A stretch of 64,000 nt of DNA. It comes from Leucobacter komagatae (GTDB lineage: Bacteria > Actinomycetota > Actinomycetes > Actinomycetales > Microbacteriaceae). A program made the translations under genes and the position numbers. Location: positions 1,674,001 through 1,738,000 of the forward strand of contig NZ_VFON01000001.1 in NCBI RefSeq assembly GCF_006716085.1, given 5' to 3'. Under the pieces are notes generated by a model. That model searched no databases. It was not told the origin of the DNA and saw only the letters and a program-made list of their open reading frames with translations. Positions 44,815 through 53,634 of this stretch are shown here, piece after piece; within the stretch, counting starts at the first letter, position 1; every line of letters starts with the position of its first letter.

Positions 44815-45894
44815 GTGACCACCAGCGAGAGCCGCAGCGCAGCACCCGGCCAGAGCCCCATCATCGTCGTCGGGGCGGGAATCGTCGGCGCCGTCGCTGC
44901 GCACAGCCTCGCGCAGGCGGGCCACGAAGTCGTCGTCCTCGACGCCGGTCGGCCCGGTCGCGGCACGACGGCAGCATCGTTTGCGTGGGTCGGTGCCGCT
45001 AAGAGCCCCGCAGGCTCACAACGGTCACCGCTCCGCTCCCAGGCACGCGCCGACTTCGCCACCCTGCTCGCCGAACTCCCCAGCGCTGGGAGCACCGTCG
45101 GCCACCGCGCATACGGGGCGATCTCGTGGGAGGAGACCGACTCGCTCACGCGCGAGTTCGTCGCCGCACACGTGGCCGCGGGGAACCCCATGCGCCTCAT
45201 CACAGGAGCAGAAGCGCGCGAGCTTGAGCCGACGCTGCGCGACGCACCGGAGGTCGTCGCGTACGCTCCCGACGACGCGGGGGTGGATCCGGTCGCCCTC
45301 ACCGAGGCACTGCTCGACAGCGCCCGGATGCGCGGTGCAGAGGTCCGACCTGAGACCGCCGTCACTGGACTCGTCGTAGAGCACGGCCGCGTCACTGGCG
45401 TCACAACAGCCGACGGTCGACTCACCGGTGCAGGCGTCGTGCTCGCCGCGGGCACTGGTTCCGCCGCGCTCGCCGCAGCGGCCGGCGTCAGCATCGACCT
45501 CGCTCCGGCGCCGTGCGCTCTGCTCCGGTTCTCCACCCGACGGCCGATCGTCCGGGGAATTGTGTCGACGCCGGAACTCGAGATCCGGCAGCTCAATGAC
45601 ACGACGCTCCTCGCTGCGGAGGATGTGCCGCCAGGGTTCACCGGCGATCCTGCGCTGCTTGCAGCCCCCGCGCTCGCGGCGATCCGCGCGAGCTTTGACG
45701 ATGCCGGCGACATCCGGCTCGACGGGGCGGTGATCGCGGATCGCCCGATGCCCAGCGCCGGTGAGCCGCTCGTCGGCCCCGCCCCGGAGCTGCCTGGCTT
45801 GTATCTCGCGGTCGCGCACCCCGCGATCATTCTTTCGGGGGCGATCGGGCGGCGGATCGCTGAGGATCACGCGCGACTGCTTCCGTTCGCATAA
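44815..45894 (+). CDS. FAD-dependent oxidoreductase (DAO family)
   Basis: This 359-residue flavoenzyme begins with a Rossmann FAD motif (IIVVGAGIVGAVAAHSLAQA at 15-34) and continues in a D-amino acid oxidase/glycine oxidase-like layout. A C-terminal GLYLAVAHPAIILSG segment near the end contacts FAD. It oxidises an amine, amino acid or hydroxy acid. The GTG start at 44815 lies nine bases after the GNAT gene. It may use a substrate related to that acetyltransferase. It could belong to the GlyOx/SoxB branch, but this is not certain. Confidence 0.86.
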   Translation: MTTSESRSAAPGQSPIIVVGAGIVGAVAAHSLAQAGHEVVVLDAGRPGRGTTAASFAWVGAAKSPAGSQRSPLRSQARADFATLLAELPSAGSTVGHRAYGAISWEETDSLTREFVAAHVAAGNPMRLITGAEARELEPTLRDAPEVVAYAPDDAGVDPVALTEALLDSARMRGAEVRPETAVTGLVVEHGRVTGVTTADGRLTGAGVVLAAGTGSAALAAAAGVSIDLAPAPCALLRFSTRRPIVRGIVSTPELEIRQLNDTTLLAAEDVPPGFTGDPALLAAPALAAIRASFDDAGDIRLDGAVIADRPMPSAGEPLVGPAPELPGLYLAVAHPAIILSGAIGRRIAEDHARLLPFA

Positions 45895-46005
45895 CGACGG
45901 TGGCCGATGCCGGCCGAACTCGTGCCCCTCACCGACGTCTCCGGGTAGCTTCGCTGCGGCGAGCGCAGATCTGGATCGGCCGCATGCCCTCCGTAGAATA
46001 TTCGC

Positions 46006-46488
46006 ATGGTTGAACCGGCTTCCTCGCACATACGTGAGTACACCGAGGCCGACGCAGACGCGACCCTCGCGATCTTCACCGCTGCAGTCATGGAGACTGC
46101 GGCAGCAGACTACTCGCCAGAGCAACTTTGGGTGTGGGCGAGGCCTGGAGAGCGCGACCGCACGGGCTGGCACGGTGCCATGTCGGGCCGCGATAGCTTC
46201 GTCGCGGTCGCGGGAGCGAAGGTCGTGGGTTTCTCGGATGTGAGCAGCAGTGGCTTCATCGACATGCTGTTCGTTGACCCGGCGTGGGGCGGACGCGGAG
46301 TCGCCCGTGCGCTGCTCGCTGAGGCCGAGGGTCGGGCCCGTGCCACGGGAGCGGGCGAACTTGCTGCCGACGTGAGCATCACAGCAAGGCCGGTGTTCGA
46401 ACGCCTCGGCTTCGAAGCGGAGCGCCCTCAGGAGGTCGTGCGCGACGGCGTTGCGCTCACAAACTTCCGGATGCGTAAGACGCTCTGA
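46006..46488 (+). CDS. GNAT family N-acetyltransferase
   Basis: This 160-residue enzyme has motif A LFVDPAWGGRGVARALLAEAEGRA (about 90-113) and motif B VSITARPVFERLGFEAE. It resembles YafP-like acetyltransferases. The start ATG at 46006 lies in a 111-base gap after the oxidoreductase, so it may have its own promoter. The acceptor substrate is unknown. Confidence 0.88.
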   Translation: MVEPASSHIREYTEADADATLAIFTAAVMETAAADYSPEQLWVWARPGERDRTGWHGAMSGRDSFVAVAGAKVVGFSDVSSSGFIDMLFVDPAWGGRGVARALLAEAEGRARATGAGELAADVSITARPVFERLGFEAERPQEVVRDGVALTNFRMRKTL

Positions 46489-46560
46489 GTGCGCCCGCGA
46501 CGGCGTTACCTCTTTTCGGCCGACGGCGGGCTCCCTCTCGCTGCGTTTCTCACAAACCCC

Positions 46561-47082
46561 TCAGCGCGCGAGAGACCGTGCGAGCACTTGCCCCGGCCAA
46601 CCTCCCTCGTCAAAGGTGCTGGTGCGCTCGTACCCGCACGACTCGTAATACCTCACGAGCGCGCCAGTCCCGCCGCCGAAGCAGTCCAGGCGGAGCTCGG
46701 TGATACCCATCTCACGTGCACGCTCGTCGGCGAGCGTCATCAGCGCGCGGCCAACGCCCCTGACCCGAGGGTCGCGCGATGCGATGAGCACGCGCACGTA
46801 CAGTTCTGGGTGCGGCGCGGCAGGTACGTACGGCATTGCGTCCCCGAGCGCAATAAATCCACAGACTGCGCCTGAGCCATCAACCGCCACCCATGCCTCG
46901 GGAAGGGCGCAGGCCTCCTCGACGCGGGCGATCTGTCGCTCCTGCGTTGACCACGGTTCAGTGCCCCACTGCTCGGTATTGCCAATCTCAGCAAACCAGG
47001 CGATTGCGCCGTCGAACAGTTGGAGTACCGCGGCGGCATCATCGATCGTTGCCCGTCTCATTGTTGGGGTGATCTGCATCAT
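46561..47082 (-). CDS. GNAT family N-acetyltransferase
   Basis: This 173-residue protein has RVRGVGRALMTLADERARE as motif A and ELRLDCFGGGTGALVRYYESCGYER as motif B. It is co-oriented with, and nine bases downstream of, the tandem-GNAT gene, so they are likely one transcript. Two adjacent ATG codons begin the frame at 47082. Substrate is unknown. Confidence 0.86.
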   Translation of the reverse strand: MMQITPTMRRATIDDAAAVLQLFDGAIAWFAEIGNTEQWGTEPWSTQERQIARVEEACALPEAWVAVDGSGAVCGFIALGDAMPYVPAAPHPELYVRVLIASRDPRVRGVGRALMTLADERAREMGITELRLDCFGGGTGALVRYYESCGYERTSTFDEGGWPGQVLARSLAR

Positions 47083-47091
47083 ATTGTCCTG

Positions 47092-48180
47092 TCAGAAGGT
47101 CTTGGCGTAGGTCACCGAACGCCCGGTCTCGGCGAACCCGAGTCGGGCATAAAGCGCGTGTGCGCCGGTGGGGCTATCGCTGTCGACGTCAAGTGTTGCC
47201 CGATCCATGCCTGCACCACGCATCGCCCGCATAGAGTGTCCAAGGAGCGCGCTCGCGACGCCCCGACCGCGCCAGTCACGCGTTACCCCGAGCTCATCAA
47301 CGTTGCCGAAGCGGTATCCGCAGGCCTCCCACTCGTCTTCGTCACCTTCGACCGTGATCGCCCCCACAAGTTCGTCTTCGCCATTCTCGAGGGTCGCGAT
47401 TGCCACCGCGCTCCAGCTCGCACGGAAGTCTTCCGATTGCTGAGCGTCCTCCCACTCTCCGCGTAACGTGGGCTGGCTCCCCCAGTGATCGCGAAACGCA
47501 TCGTTGATCACCAGGCGCGCCTGCTCCGACCATCGTGCGGTGTAGGGCTCAACCCTCAGTCCGGCCGCAAGCGGCGCCTCGGGCCCCAGCCCGTCAAGGG
47601 GGCGTTCCATCTCGATCCACCAGCGCGCGGGAACGAATCCCTCCGCTTCGAACAACGCGCGCTGACCGTCGGCCTGCTCTCCAACGAGCGTGCTGAGCAT
47701 CGCCGGGAGCCGCAGCTTGGAAGCCGCGAGCTGCTGCCGGCCCCGTGCTTCCTGCCAGCGCAGCAGTCTCGTTCCGAGGCCCCGGCGGCGCCACTCCGGG
47801 TGCACTCGCCCATTCACGTGCACGGTGACAATTGCCTCCCCAGTGGCTTCGAGGAACGCCTCGCCATACGCGACGACCGCGCCCTGAGCATTCACGGCGA
47901 TCAAACTGTCCGTACCAGGGTCGAACCCCGGCGTATCGAAGCGTTCTTCGAGGTCTGCGAGGTCGGTGGTGGCCTCGGGGTCGTCGGACGCGTCGACCGC
48001 CCGCTCGAATTCGAGTAGCGCGTCGAGGTCGGTCTGTCGCAGCTCGCGCCAGACGAGGCCGTGCTCTGAGCCGGGGATAACGGGCTCGACCGGCGCACTC
48101 ACGCGCTCCGAGAGCGGGCCGAGCTCCGCTGAGCCTGCGGCGGGTTCGTTCTTCGTTGTCGAGTTAGCTCGGTGGCTCAT
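47092..48180 (-). CDS. Tandem GNAT acetyltransferase (MshD-like architecture)
   Basis: This 362-residue protein has two GNAT domains. The first, at about 40-195, contains RVHPEWRRRGLGTRLLRWQEARG. The second, at about 205-362, contains DELGVTRDWRGRGVASALLGHSMRA and GAHALYARLGFAETG. This architecture resembles mycothiol synthase MshD but the sequence does not allow that assignment. A 30-residue polar N-terminal tail precedes domain 1. It leads a two-gene unit with the single-domain GNAT. Confidence 0.84.
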   Translation of the reverse strand: MSHRANSTTKNEPAAGSAELGPLSERVSAPVEPVIPGSEHGLVWRELRQTDLDALLEFERAVDASDDPEATTDLADLEERFDTPGFDPGTDSLIAVNAQGAVVAYGEAFLEATGEAIVTVHVNGRVHPEWRRRGLGTRLLRWQEARGRQQLAASKLRLPAMLSTLVGEQADGQRALFEAEGFVPARWWIEMERPLDGLGPEAPLAAGLRVEPYTARWSEQARLVINDAFRDHWGSQPTLRGEWEDAQQSEDFRASWSAVAIATLENGEDELVGAITVEGDEDEWEACGYRFGNVDELGVTRDWRGRGVASALLGHSMRAMRGAGMDRATLDVDSDSPTGAHALYARLGFAETGRSVTYAKTF

Positions 48181-48410
48181 GGCCGGGATCCTTTCACGGT
48201 AGGGCTGTCGAGGTGATCAAAATGAGCAGCTTTCAGTGGGAGTGACGACGCTTAGGCTTTCCGAACTTGGACGTATGTACAAGTTGCTGCATCGTCAATG
48301 CTATTGCAGCCGCACCTGCTGACAGAACAGCGGCGCGTGGTTCCCAGCAACTTCCAGGAAAACAGCGACCGGGCCGCCGATTCCGCGCTCGCCCAAATAC
48401 ACTGGAACCC

Positions 48411-49268
48411 ATGGAATTCGAGCCGCAGCACCACCGCGTTAGCCTCCCCGACGGCCGGGCACTCGCGGGCTCAAGCTGGGGCCCGAAAGACGGTGAGCCC
48501 GTGCTGTTCGTCGCGGGCGCCGCGACCGGCAAGTCGATGGCGTTCGGCGAAGACGCGCTCGTCGAGATGGGCGTCCAACTCATCACGATGGACCGGCCCG
48601 GCATTGGCGATTCCTCACCCGCGGACGAACGAACGATCGAGTCGACCGCGGCCGACTACCTCGCATTCGTGGCCGGCGTGCTCGGCTCCGACGCCAGCCC
48701 GCTTCCCGTCGTCGCGAACTCGCAGGGCGCCATCTTTGGGCTCGCCCTCGCGCTCACGGGTAGCGCCGAACGCCTCGTGCTTGCCTCACCAGCGGACGAG
48801 CTCCAGCACCCCGACATCCACGCGCTGCTCCCTCCCGAAGCGACCGCGCTCTCCGATCTCGCAGAGGCCACCCCGGGCGAGGCCGCCGCCGTACTCGCCG
48901 GCTTCACCGCACAGGCGATGGAAGAGATGGTCCTCGGCGGTTCGCACGAAAGCGACAGGGCGTTCTACTCGTCGCCCACGTTCCTGCCGAGGTACCGCAA
49001 TGCGCTCGCGGAGGGGTTCGCGAACGCGGGAGCCGGCTACGTGCAAGACACCGTGCTCGCGATGCGCACCTGGGGCCTCGATCTTCACCGCATCGCCTGC
49101 CCCGTGCAGGTGTGGTTCGGCGCGCACGACCTCAGCCACTCCCCCGACCACGGCGCGACCCTCGCCGCGCGCATCCCGGGCGCGACGCGTAAGCTGCGCG
49201 AAGACGCGGGCGGCGCGCTGCTCTGGACCCACGGTCGCGAGGTGCTCGCGGCCGCACTCGCCCGGTAG
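48411..49268 (+). CDS. Alpha/beta hydrolase
   Basis: This 285-residue hydrolase has a nucleophile elbow in VVANSQGAIFG, oxyanion-region LFVAGAATGKSM near the N-terminus and acid Asp in WFGAHDLSHS. The conserved His is in the C-terminal LLWTHGRE segment. Esterase, lipase or epoxide-type chemistry is possible. The ATG at 48411 is preferred; the upstream extension has a Cys-rich frame-shadow look. It is followed by another hydrolase on the same strand. Confidence 0.86.
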   Translation: MEFEPQHHRVSLPDGRALAGSSWGPKDGEPVLFVAGAATGKSMAFGEDALVEMGVQLITMDRPGIGDSSPADERTIESTAADYLAFVAGVLGSDASPLPVVANSQGAIFGLALALTGSAERLVLASPADELQHPDIHALLPPEATALSDLAEATPGEAAAVLAGFTAQAMEEMVLGGSHESDRAFYSSPTFLPRYRNALAEGFANAGAGYVQDTVLAMRTWGLDLHRIACPVQVWFGAHDLSHSPDHGATLAARIPGATRKLREDAGGALLWTHGREVLAAALAR

Positions 49269-49351
49269 CGGGCCACGAGATCAGGATCGCGACGGCTTCG
49301 GCCGGCCGGTCCCTCGCAAGCGGCTGCGCCCCGTGTGGCTAGGCTCGTAGG

Positions 49352-50140
49352 GTGATTGCAGAGACTCACGGCGATGGCTTCCCCCTCATTACGGTGCACG
49401 GATTCGGTGTCGACCACCGCATCATGCTGCCGCTCGAGGAGATGGTCGGAGACACCGGCTGGCGGCGCGTCTACGTTGACCTCCCCTGGGCTGAGGGGGC
49501 AACCGACACCGGAGCGGCAACCCCAAAGGAAGTCGCTGACGCCGTGCTCTCCGAGGTTCGCGAAATCGTCAGCGATGAACCCTTCGCGATCATCGGGAAC
49601 TCGTTTGGCGCAATGGTGGCGCGCCATGTCGCGCACTCCCTCGCGCCGCAGTGCCTGGGGCTCGCGACCCTCGCCGGCGCCTTCGAACTCGACCGCGCGC
49701 TGCGTGAGCTCCCGCCGCGCGAGATCCTGATCCACGATGAGCGGGTCCTTGAGCTCGCCGGGGAGGCACGCGCTGAGTTCGAGGAGATGGCCGTGCTGCA
49801 CACCGAGGCCGCGCTGCGCGGGTTCGAACGGTTCGTGTTGCCCGGCATTCGCGGAGCGAAGCTGCGGGTGCTCGCCCGGCTCAACGCGACCTATACCGAC
49901 GCCTACGTGCCCGAGCTGGAACACCCGGCACCGTTCACCGCCCCAGCACTGCACGTCTTCGGCAGGCAAGATCACGTCGTCGGGTTCGCTGACGGGCTCG
50001 CCGCGGCTGACCACTACCCGCGCGGAACCTTCGCGGTGCTCGACAGCGCGGGCCACAACGTGCACATCGAGCAACCCGAGGCAGTGGGGGCGCTGGTGCG
50101 GGAATGGCTATCGCGGGCAGCGAGTCACAGGCTACGCTGA
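49352..50140 (+). CDS. Alpha/beta hydrolase
   Basis: This 262-residue hydrolase has a nucleophile elbow GNSFGAMVARHVA (Ser near 85), Asp in FGRQDHVVG and the catalytic His in DSAGHNVHIEQPEAV, the usual triad order. The N-terminal LITVHGFGVDHR segment forms the oxyanion region. It starts with GTG, 83 bases after the other hydrolase. The two are not close paralogues. Substrate is unknown. Confidence 0.9.
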   Translation: MIAETHGDGFPLITVHGFGVDHRIMLPLEEMVGDTGWRRVYVDLPWAEGATDTGAATPKEVADAVLSEVREIVSDEPFAIIGNSFGAMVARHVAHSLAPQCLGLATLAGAFELDRALRELPPREILIHDERVLELAGEARAEFEEMAVLHTEAALRGFERFVLPGIRGAKLRVLARLNATYTDAYVPELEHPAPFTAPALHVFGRQDHVVGFADGLAAADHYPRGTFAVLDSAGHNVHIEQPEAVGALVREWLSRAASHRLR

Positions 50141-50332
50141 CGCACAACGACCGGTCGGGAGCGGGCAGCAATCATCGGGCCGGCCTCGCACGGGCTCCCA
50201 GAATGCCCGACGGGGCCCGCGTTCGGTGACCAGAAACGTTCGGATTGTTTTGATTCACCTGGTTTTCTCGTAGAAATCCCCTAGCGTGGAAACGAATGCG
50301 CCGGGCGTCCGCCGGGCGGGTGGGGTAGCGAC

Positions 50333-51385
50333 ATGAGACAGCGACACGCGAGTGCGTGGGTCGCCGCCGCCCTGGGCGCCCTCTTCATTGCGCTCACTCC
50401 GTTCCTCGCCGCCTGCCAGTCGCAGCCCGAGGAGCGGGAAGACACAGGGGCGACCCCCACGCCGCCCGGGCTCGTCGATACGGGAGCCGGCACCGGCGAG
50501 AGTGCCGCGATCACCATCCCGCAGTGCGACGCCGTGAACCCGGCCGCCGAGGCCGAACAGACCGACTTTCTTACGTCGTTCGGGCGCGAGCGCATCACCG
50601 CGAAGTTCGGCGAGACCGACAGGGCCATGTTCAACGAGTTCGCGACCCCCGGCGCGCTCACGGCGGTGAAATCGGTTGTGCAAGAGCGCAGCTGCAACTG
50701 GGTGATCTACCTCGACAGCGTGTACCTCTACCAGCTCACCGCTGAGCTACCGCAGTCTGCAATGCAGCCACTCATCAACGACCTCCGCGGGGCAGACTTC
50801 GCCGAGTCCACTCGCGGCCCCGCCACGGTCTTCACGAAGACCATCGCGACGGGCGATATGCGTGGCGCGATCGGCGTCTCCCACTCGTTCGTGGGCGATG
50901 TTTGGATCGTTCTCATCGAGAACGCGGCGAACTCCTACGAGCAATCAGCCGTCGACGCGATCCTCGCCGCGAACCCGAGCCTCGCGCGCACCGTGACGAC
51001 GTCGTGCGTTGACCACGCTGCGAAGCCGGCGATCGAGCGGGCGGCCGCACAGCTCGCAGCAGCGGGAGATCACGGGCACGATGTCCACCGCGCCATCGAG
51101 CTTGCGGAGCACACGTTCGACGCGTGCATGCCGCTGTCGTGGGCGCTCCTGCCCGCGTCAGCGGATCGTGATTCGACGGCTGCCCGGGTGCTCCTGTTCC
51201 ACTACGGCGACTTCGTGGGCTCAGACTCTGACACCGCGCTTGAGGGCACCGTGACCGTCACCCGGGTCTCAAAGTACGCGCTGCGTGCCGACTACCAGTC
51301 GGATGCGGGCGATGCGCACTCGACGTTCACGTGGGCCCCAGAGACGAAGTCGGTCGTGCGCGAGGGCGCGCTCCCGCCCACCTAG
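50333..51385 (+). CDS. Putative lipoprotein, unknown function
   Basis: This 350-residue exported protein has an N-terminal signal with a lipobox ending in FLAAC, so it is probably acylated at Cys28 and tethered to the outer face of the membrane. The rest is a soluble domain of mixed alpha/beta type with Cys residues at about 65, 123, 223 and 264 that might pair. I do not recognise the family. Its stop TAG at 51383-51385 lies exactly in the target duplication of the IS481 element, so the gene remains intact. Confidence 0.75.
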   Translation: MRQRHASAWVAAALGALFIALTPFLAACQSQPEEREDTGATPTPPGLVDTGAGTGESAAITIPQCDAVNPAAEAEQTDFLTSFGRERITAKFGETDRAMFNEFATPGALTAVKSVVQERSCNWVIYLDSVYLYQLTAELPQSAMQPLINDLRGADFAESTRGPATVFTKTIATGDMRGAIGVSHSFVGDVWIVLIENAANSYEQSAVDAILAANPSLARTVTTSCVDHAAKPAIERAAAQLAAAGDHGHDVHRAIELAEHTFDACMPLSWALLPASADRDSTAARVLLFHYGDFVGSDSDTALEGTVTVTRVSKYALRADYQSDAGDAHSTFTWAPETKSVVREGALPPT

Positions 51386-51386
51386 C
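51381..51386. repeat. Left target-site duplication CCTAGC
   Basis: Six bases CCTAGC immediately left of the IS element equal those immediately right of it. The core matches the NCTAGN target reported for IS481 of Bordetella. Confidence 0.85.
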
Positions 51387-52480
51387 TGTAGTGTCCAGGG
51401 TCGTTGTTTGATCTGGACTCCGTGACAGAGACGAGAACCTCCGGGCAGAGTGGAGCTGCTACCACTACAGCTCTACACCGGAGGTTCTCGTGTCCCACGC
51501 TAACGCAGCCCTGACCCCACGCCAACGACTCCGCATCGCCCGCCTCATCATCAATGAAGGATGGACAGTCGCGCACGCCGCTGACTATTTCCACGTCGCC
51601 TGGCCGACCGCTCAGAAATGGGCTCGACGCTACGCCGAGCATGGGATCGCCGGCATGACCGACCGATCCTCTCGCCCGCACGCCCACCCGAACCAGACCC
51701 CGCGCCCGATCGTGCGGAAGATCAAGCACCTGCGGATCACGCGCCGACTCGGCCCGGTCGAGATCGGCGGTCTCCTGCAGCTTCCACCCTCCACGGTTCA
51801 CGCAGTCTTGGTGCGGGAACGGTTGAACCGGCTCTCCCACATCGACCGGAAGACCGGGGAACCAGCCCGCAGGTACGAACACCCGCATCCGGGTTCCCTG
51901 ATCCATGTCGATGTGAAGAAGCTCGGCAACATTCCTGACGGAGGAGGCTGGCGCACGGTCGGACGAGTCCAGGGTGGGAAGAACCGGGCTGCGACTCCCG
52001 GGAAGGAACGGAGCCGTAGGCGTGACGTGCTGATGCGGCACGCCTACGTGCACACCGTGATCGATGACCACTCCCGAGTCGCGTATGCCGAGATCCACGA
52101 TGACGAGCGGGCCGAGACCGCGATCGGAGTACTCCAGCGGGCCGTGTCCTGGTTCCAAGATCGCGGGGTGCGGGTCGAGCGGGTGCTCTCGGACAACGGA
52201 TCCGCGTACCGCTCTCACGCCTGGCGTGATGCCTGCAGCGGCTTGGGAATCACACCGAAGTGGACACGCCCGTACCGGCCGCAGACCAACGGGAAAATCG
52301 AGCGGTTCCATCGCACCCTCGCGGACGGGTGGGCGTACAGTCGGCACTACTCTTCAGAGCAGGCGAGACGGAAAGCACTTCCCGCGTGGCTGCACTACTA
52401 CAATCAGCACAGGCCCCACTCGGCCATCGGGCAGCTCCCGCCAGTCGCACGACTATCGAGCAACCTCCCCGGGCAGTACA
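51387..52480 (+). mobile_element. Intact IS481-family insertion sequence (1094 bp)
   Basis: The element is bounded by imperfect terminal inverted repeats: left TGTAGTGTCC... (51387-51408) and right, on the reverse strand, TGTACTGCCC... (52459-52480), which match at 16 of 22 positions. It is flanked by a 6-bp CCTAGC duplication and contains one transposase gene. Two clean ends, a full duplication and an intact transposase indicate recent, possibly active transposition. It sits between two convergent genes without breaking either. Confidence 0.93.
51432..51490 (+). promoter_or_regulatory. Hairpin covering transposase ribosome-binding site
   Basis: CGAGAACCTCCGG (51432-51444) pairs perfectly with CCGGAGGTTCTCG (51478-51490). 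The right arm contains the GGAGG ribosome-binding site and the first base of the GTG start. Folding would block translation of transcripts that enter from outside the element, a known transposase safeguard. Confidence 0.7.
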
Positions 52481-52485
52481 CCTAG
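51490..52485 (+). CDS. IS481-family transposase
   Basis: This 331-residue DDE transposase has an N-terminal helix-turn-helix (IARLIINEGWTVAHAADYF) and an rve-type catalytic core. The triad is D141 (HVDVKKLG), D235 (VLSDNGSAY) and E271 (NGKIERFH) with a 35-residue gap between the last two, as in the IS3/IS481 group. The GTG start at 51490 follows GGAGG. Its last codon and the TAG stop come from the target duplication, not from the element itself. Confidence 0.95.
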   Translation: MSHANAALTPRQRLRIARLIINEGWTVAHAADYFHVAWPTAQKWARRYAEHGIAGMTDRSSRPHAHPNQTPRPIVRKIKHLRITRRLGPVEIGGLLQLPPSTVHAVLVRERLNRLSHIDRKTGEPARRYEHPHPGSLIHVDVKKLGNIPDGGGWRTVGRVQGGKNRAATPGKERSRRRDVLMRHAYVHTVIDDHSRVAYAEIHDDERAETAIGVLQRAVSWFQDRGVRVERVLSDNGSAYRSHAWRDACSGLGITPKWTRPYRPQTNGKIERFHRTLADGWAYSRHYSSEQARRKALPAWLHYYNQHRPHSAIGQLPPVARLSSNLPGQYT

Positions 52486-52486
52486 C
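52481..52486. repeat. Right target-site duplication CCTAGC
   Basis: Exact repeat of the left duplication. It supplies the TAG stop codon for the transposase frame. Confidence 0.85.
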
Positions 52487-52499
52487 CCGACCGTCTCGG

Positions 52500-52961
52500 T
52501 CAGCCGGCGTAGACCAGCCGAAAGCGTTCGCACAGCACGGGCATTTGGGGCTCGAAGCCTTTGGGGCCCTCTGAGTGCGAGCGCCAGTACCGCTCATGAA
52601 TCACGCGCCACGAGGCGAGGGTGCGGTCGTCTTCGCCCTCCGCGTGAGCGTGCTCCTCAGACACTTGGTCGAAGGGCACGATCTCAACACGCGTCGTCTC
52701 GATCAGGGCTCGGGGGCGCTGCCCGCCGTCAAGGATGATGCTGAGCTCGCCAACCTCAGGCAGCGGGCCTCCCGTCGCTTCATAGTCCCACACTGACGAG
52801 GCCGTTCCGGTCTTGATGCCGTCTAGCACGAGCCGAAGCAGGCTGTCGGCGTGCTCAACAGTCGCGCCGAATGCCCACGCCTCAGGGAGCGCGATCGGGA
52901 GGCCCGAGACGTTCGCCCGACAGCGTTCCCAGAACTCGGCGACGCTGTGGTCGTCAGCCAT
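52500..52961 (-). CDS. ASCH domain protein
   Basis: This 153-residue protein has the ASCH beta-barrel pattern: a helix LLRLVLDGIKTGTASSVWDYE and GELSIILDGGQRPRALIETTRVEIVPFDQV, the strand block with basic loop common in this RNA-binding or RNA-processing domain. Bacterial ASCH proteins include ribonucleases and amidohydrolases. Before the IS insertion its stop faced the lipoprotein stop about 20 bases away. It lies beside DUF3027 on the same strand, 19 bases downstream of it. Confidence 0.8.
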   Translation of the reverse strand: MADDHSVAEFWERCRANVSGLPIALPEAWAFGATVEHADSLLRLVLDGIKTGTASSVWDYEATGGPLPEVGELSIILDGGQRPRALIETTRVEIVPFDQVSEEHAHAEGEDDRTLASWRVIHERYWRSHSEGPKGFEPQMPVLCERFRLVYAG

Positions 52962-52980
52962 GGTGCAAGGTCCTCAGGAG

Positions 52981-53634
52981 CTAGTCGCCGTCAGCGTCTT
53001 CGCCGTCAGCGTCCGAGTCGTGGTCGTCGTCATCCTCAGCGGCATCGTCTGAGTCATCGAGATCATCCTCATCGAGCTCGTCTTCATCAAGGTCGACGCC
53101 GTCAAGGGTGTCATCGAAGTCCGCGTAGTCGTTCTCGAGCGCGTCTTCATCGGCCTCGTCGAAGTCTGCGAGTTCTTCTGCCGCCTCCTCCGCGGCCGCG
53201 CGCTCGGCCGCGGCTTCCCGAGACTGGCGCGACTGTGCGTCGCGGTACTGTGCGAGGCGTTCCGACCACGGCACCCACTCGGGCGCGAGCATCGCACCCT
53301 CGCCTGGCAGCAGCTCGACCTCGAGCACCGTCACCGGAGCATCCTGGTCGACGCGCGCGAGGGCTGCGGCCCAACGCCACCCCGGGTACCCCGCGAGCAT
53401 GCTCTCGAAGTACAGCGTCACGGTGCGCTCGTCGTGCACCTCGAAGCCGGCGTCACCGCCAATGGTCTTCGGATCGGTGATCTCCTCAAGCGCGGCCTTC
53501 GCCTGCGCCCGCGATTCAGCGGTCAAGAGCATCGGGTCGGCGGTCGCGGGAGCGGACTCGGCCGCTTCGGGCTCGGCGGCCTCGACCTCTACGTCTGCCT
53601 CAGGGAGCCCTGGATCGATGTTCGGCTCAGACAT
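52981..53634 (-). CDS. DUF3027 domain protein
   Basis: This 217-residue actinobacterial protein of unknown role has a globular first half (LTAESRAQAKAALEEIT, GFEVHDERTVTLYFESMLAGYPGWRW) and a very acidic tail of Asp/Glu (residues about 150-217). The pattern matches the DUF3027 family. The ATG at 53634 overlaps the stop of the cold-shock gene (ATGTCTGA), so they are coupled. The pair is conserved in Actinobacteria, which suggests a linked role in RNA or transcription. Confidence 0.82.
   Translation of the reverse strand: MSEPNIDPGLPEADVEVEAAEPEAAESAPATADPMLLTAESRAQAKAALEEITDPKTIGGDAGFEVHDERTVTLYFESMLAGYPGWRWAAALARVDQDAPVTVLEVELLPGEGAMLAPEWVPWSERLAQYRDAQSRQSREAAAERAAAEEAAEELADFDEADEDALENDYADFDDTLDGVDLDEDELDEDDLDDSDDAAEDDDDHDSDADGEDADGD

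Noticed and set aside
48230..48315. Short plus-strand frame (VTTLRLSELGRMYK...) resembling an antitoxin start
   Set aside because: Only about 26 codons, no continuing antitoxin tail and no clean ribosome-binding site; too weak to list as a gene.
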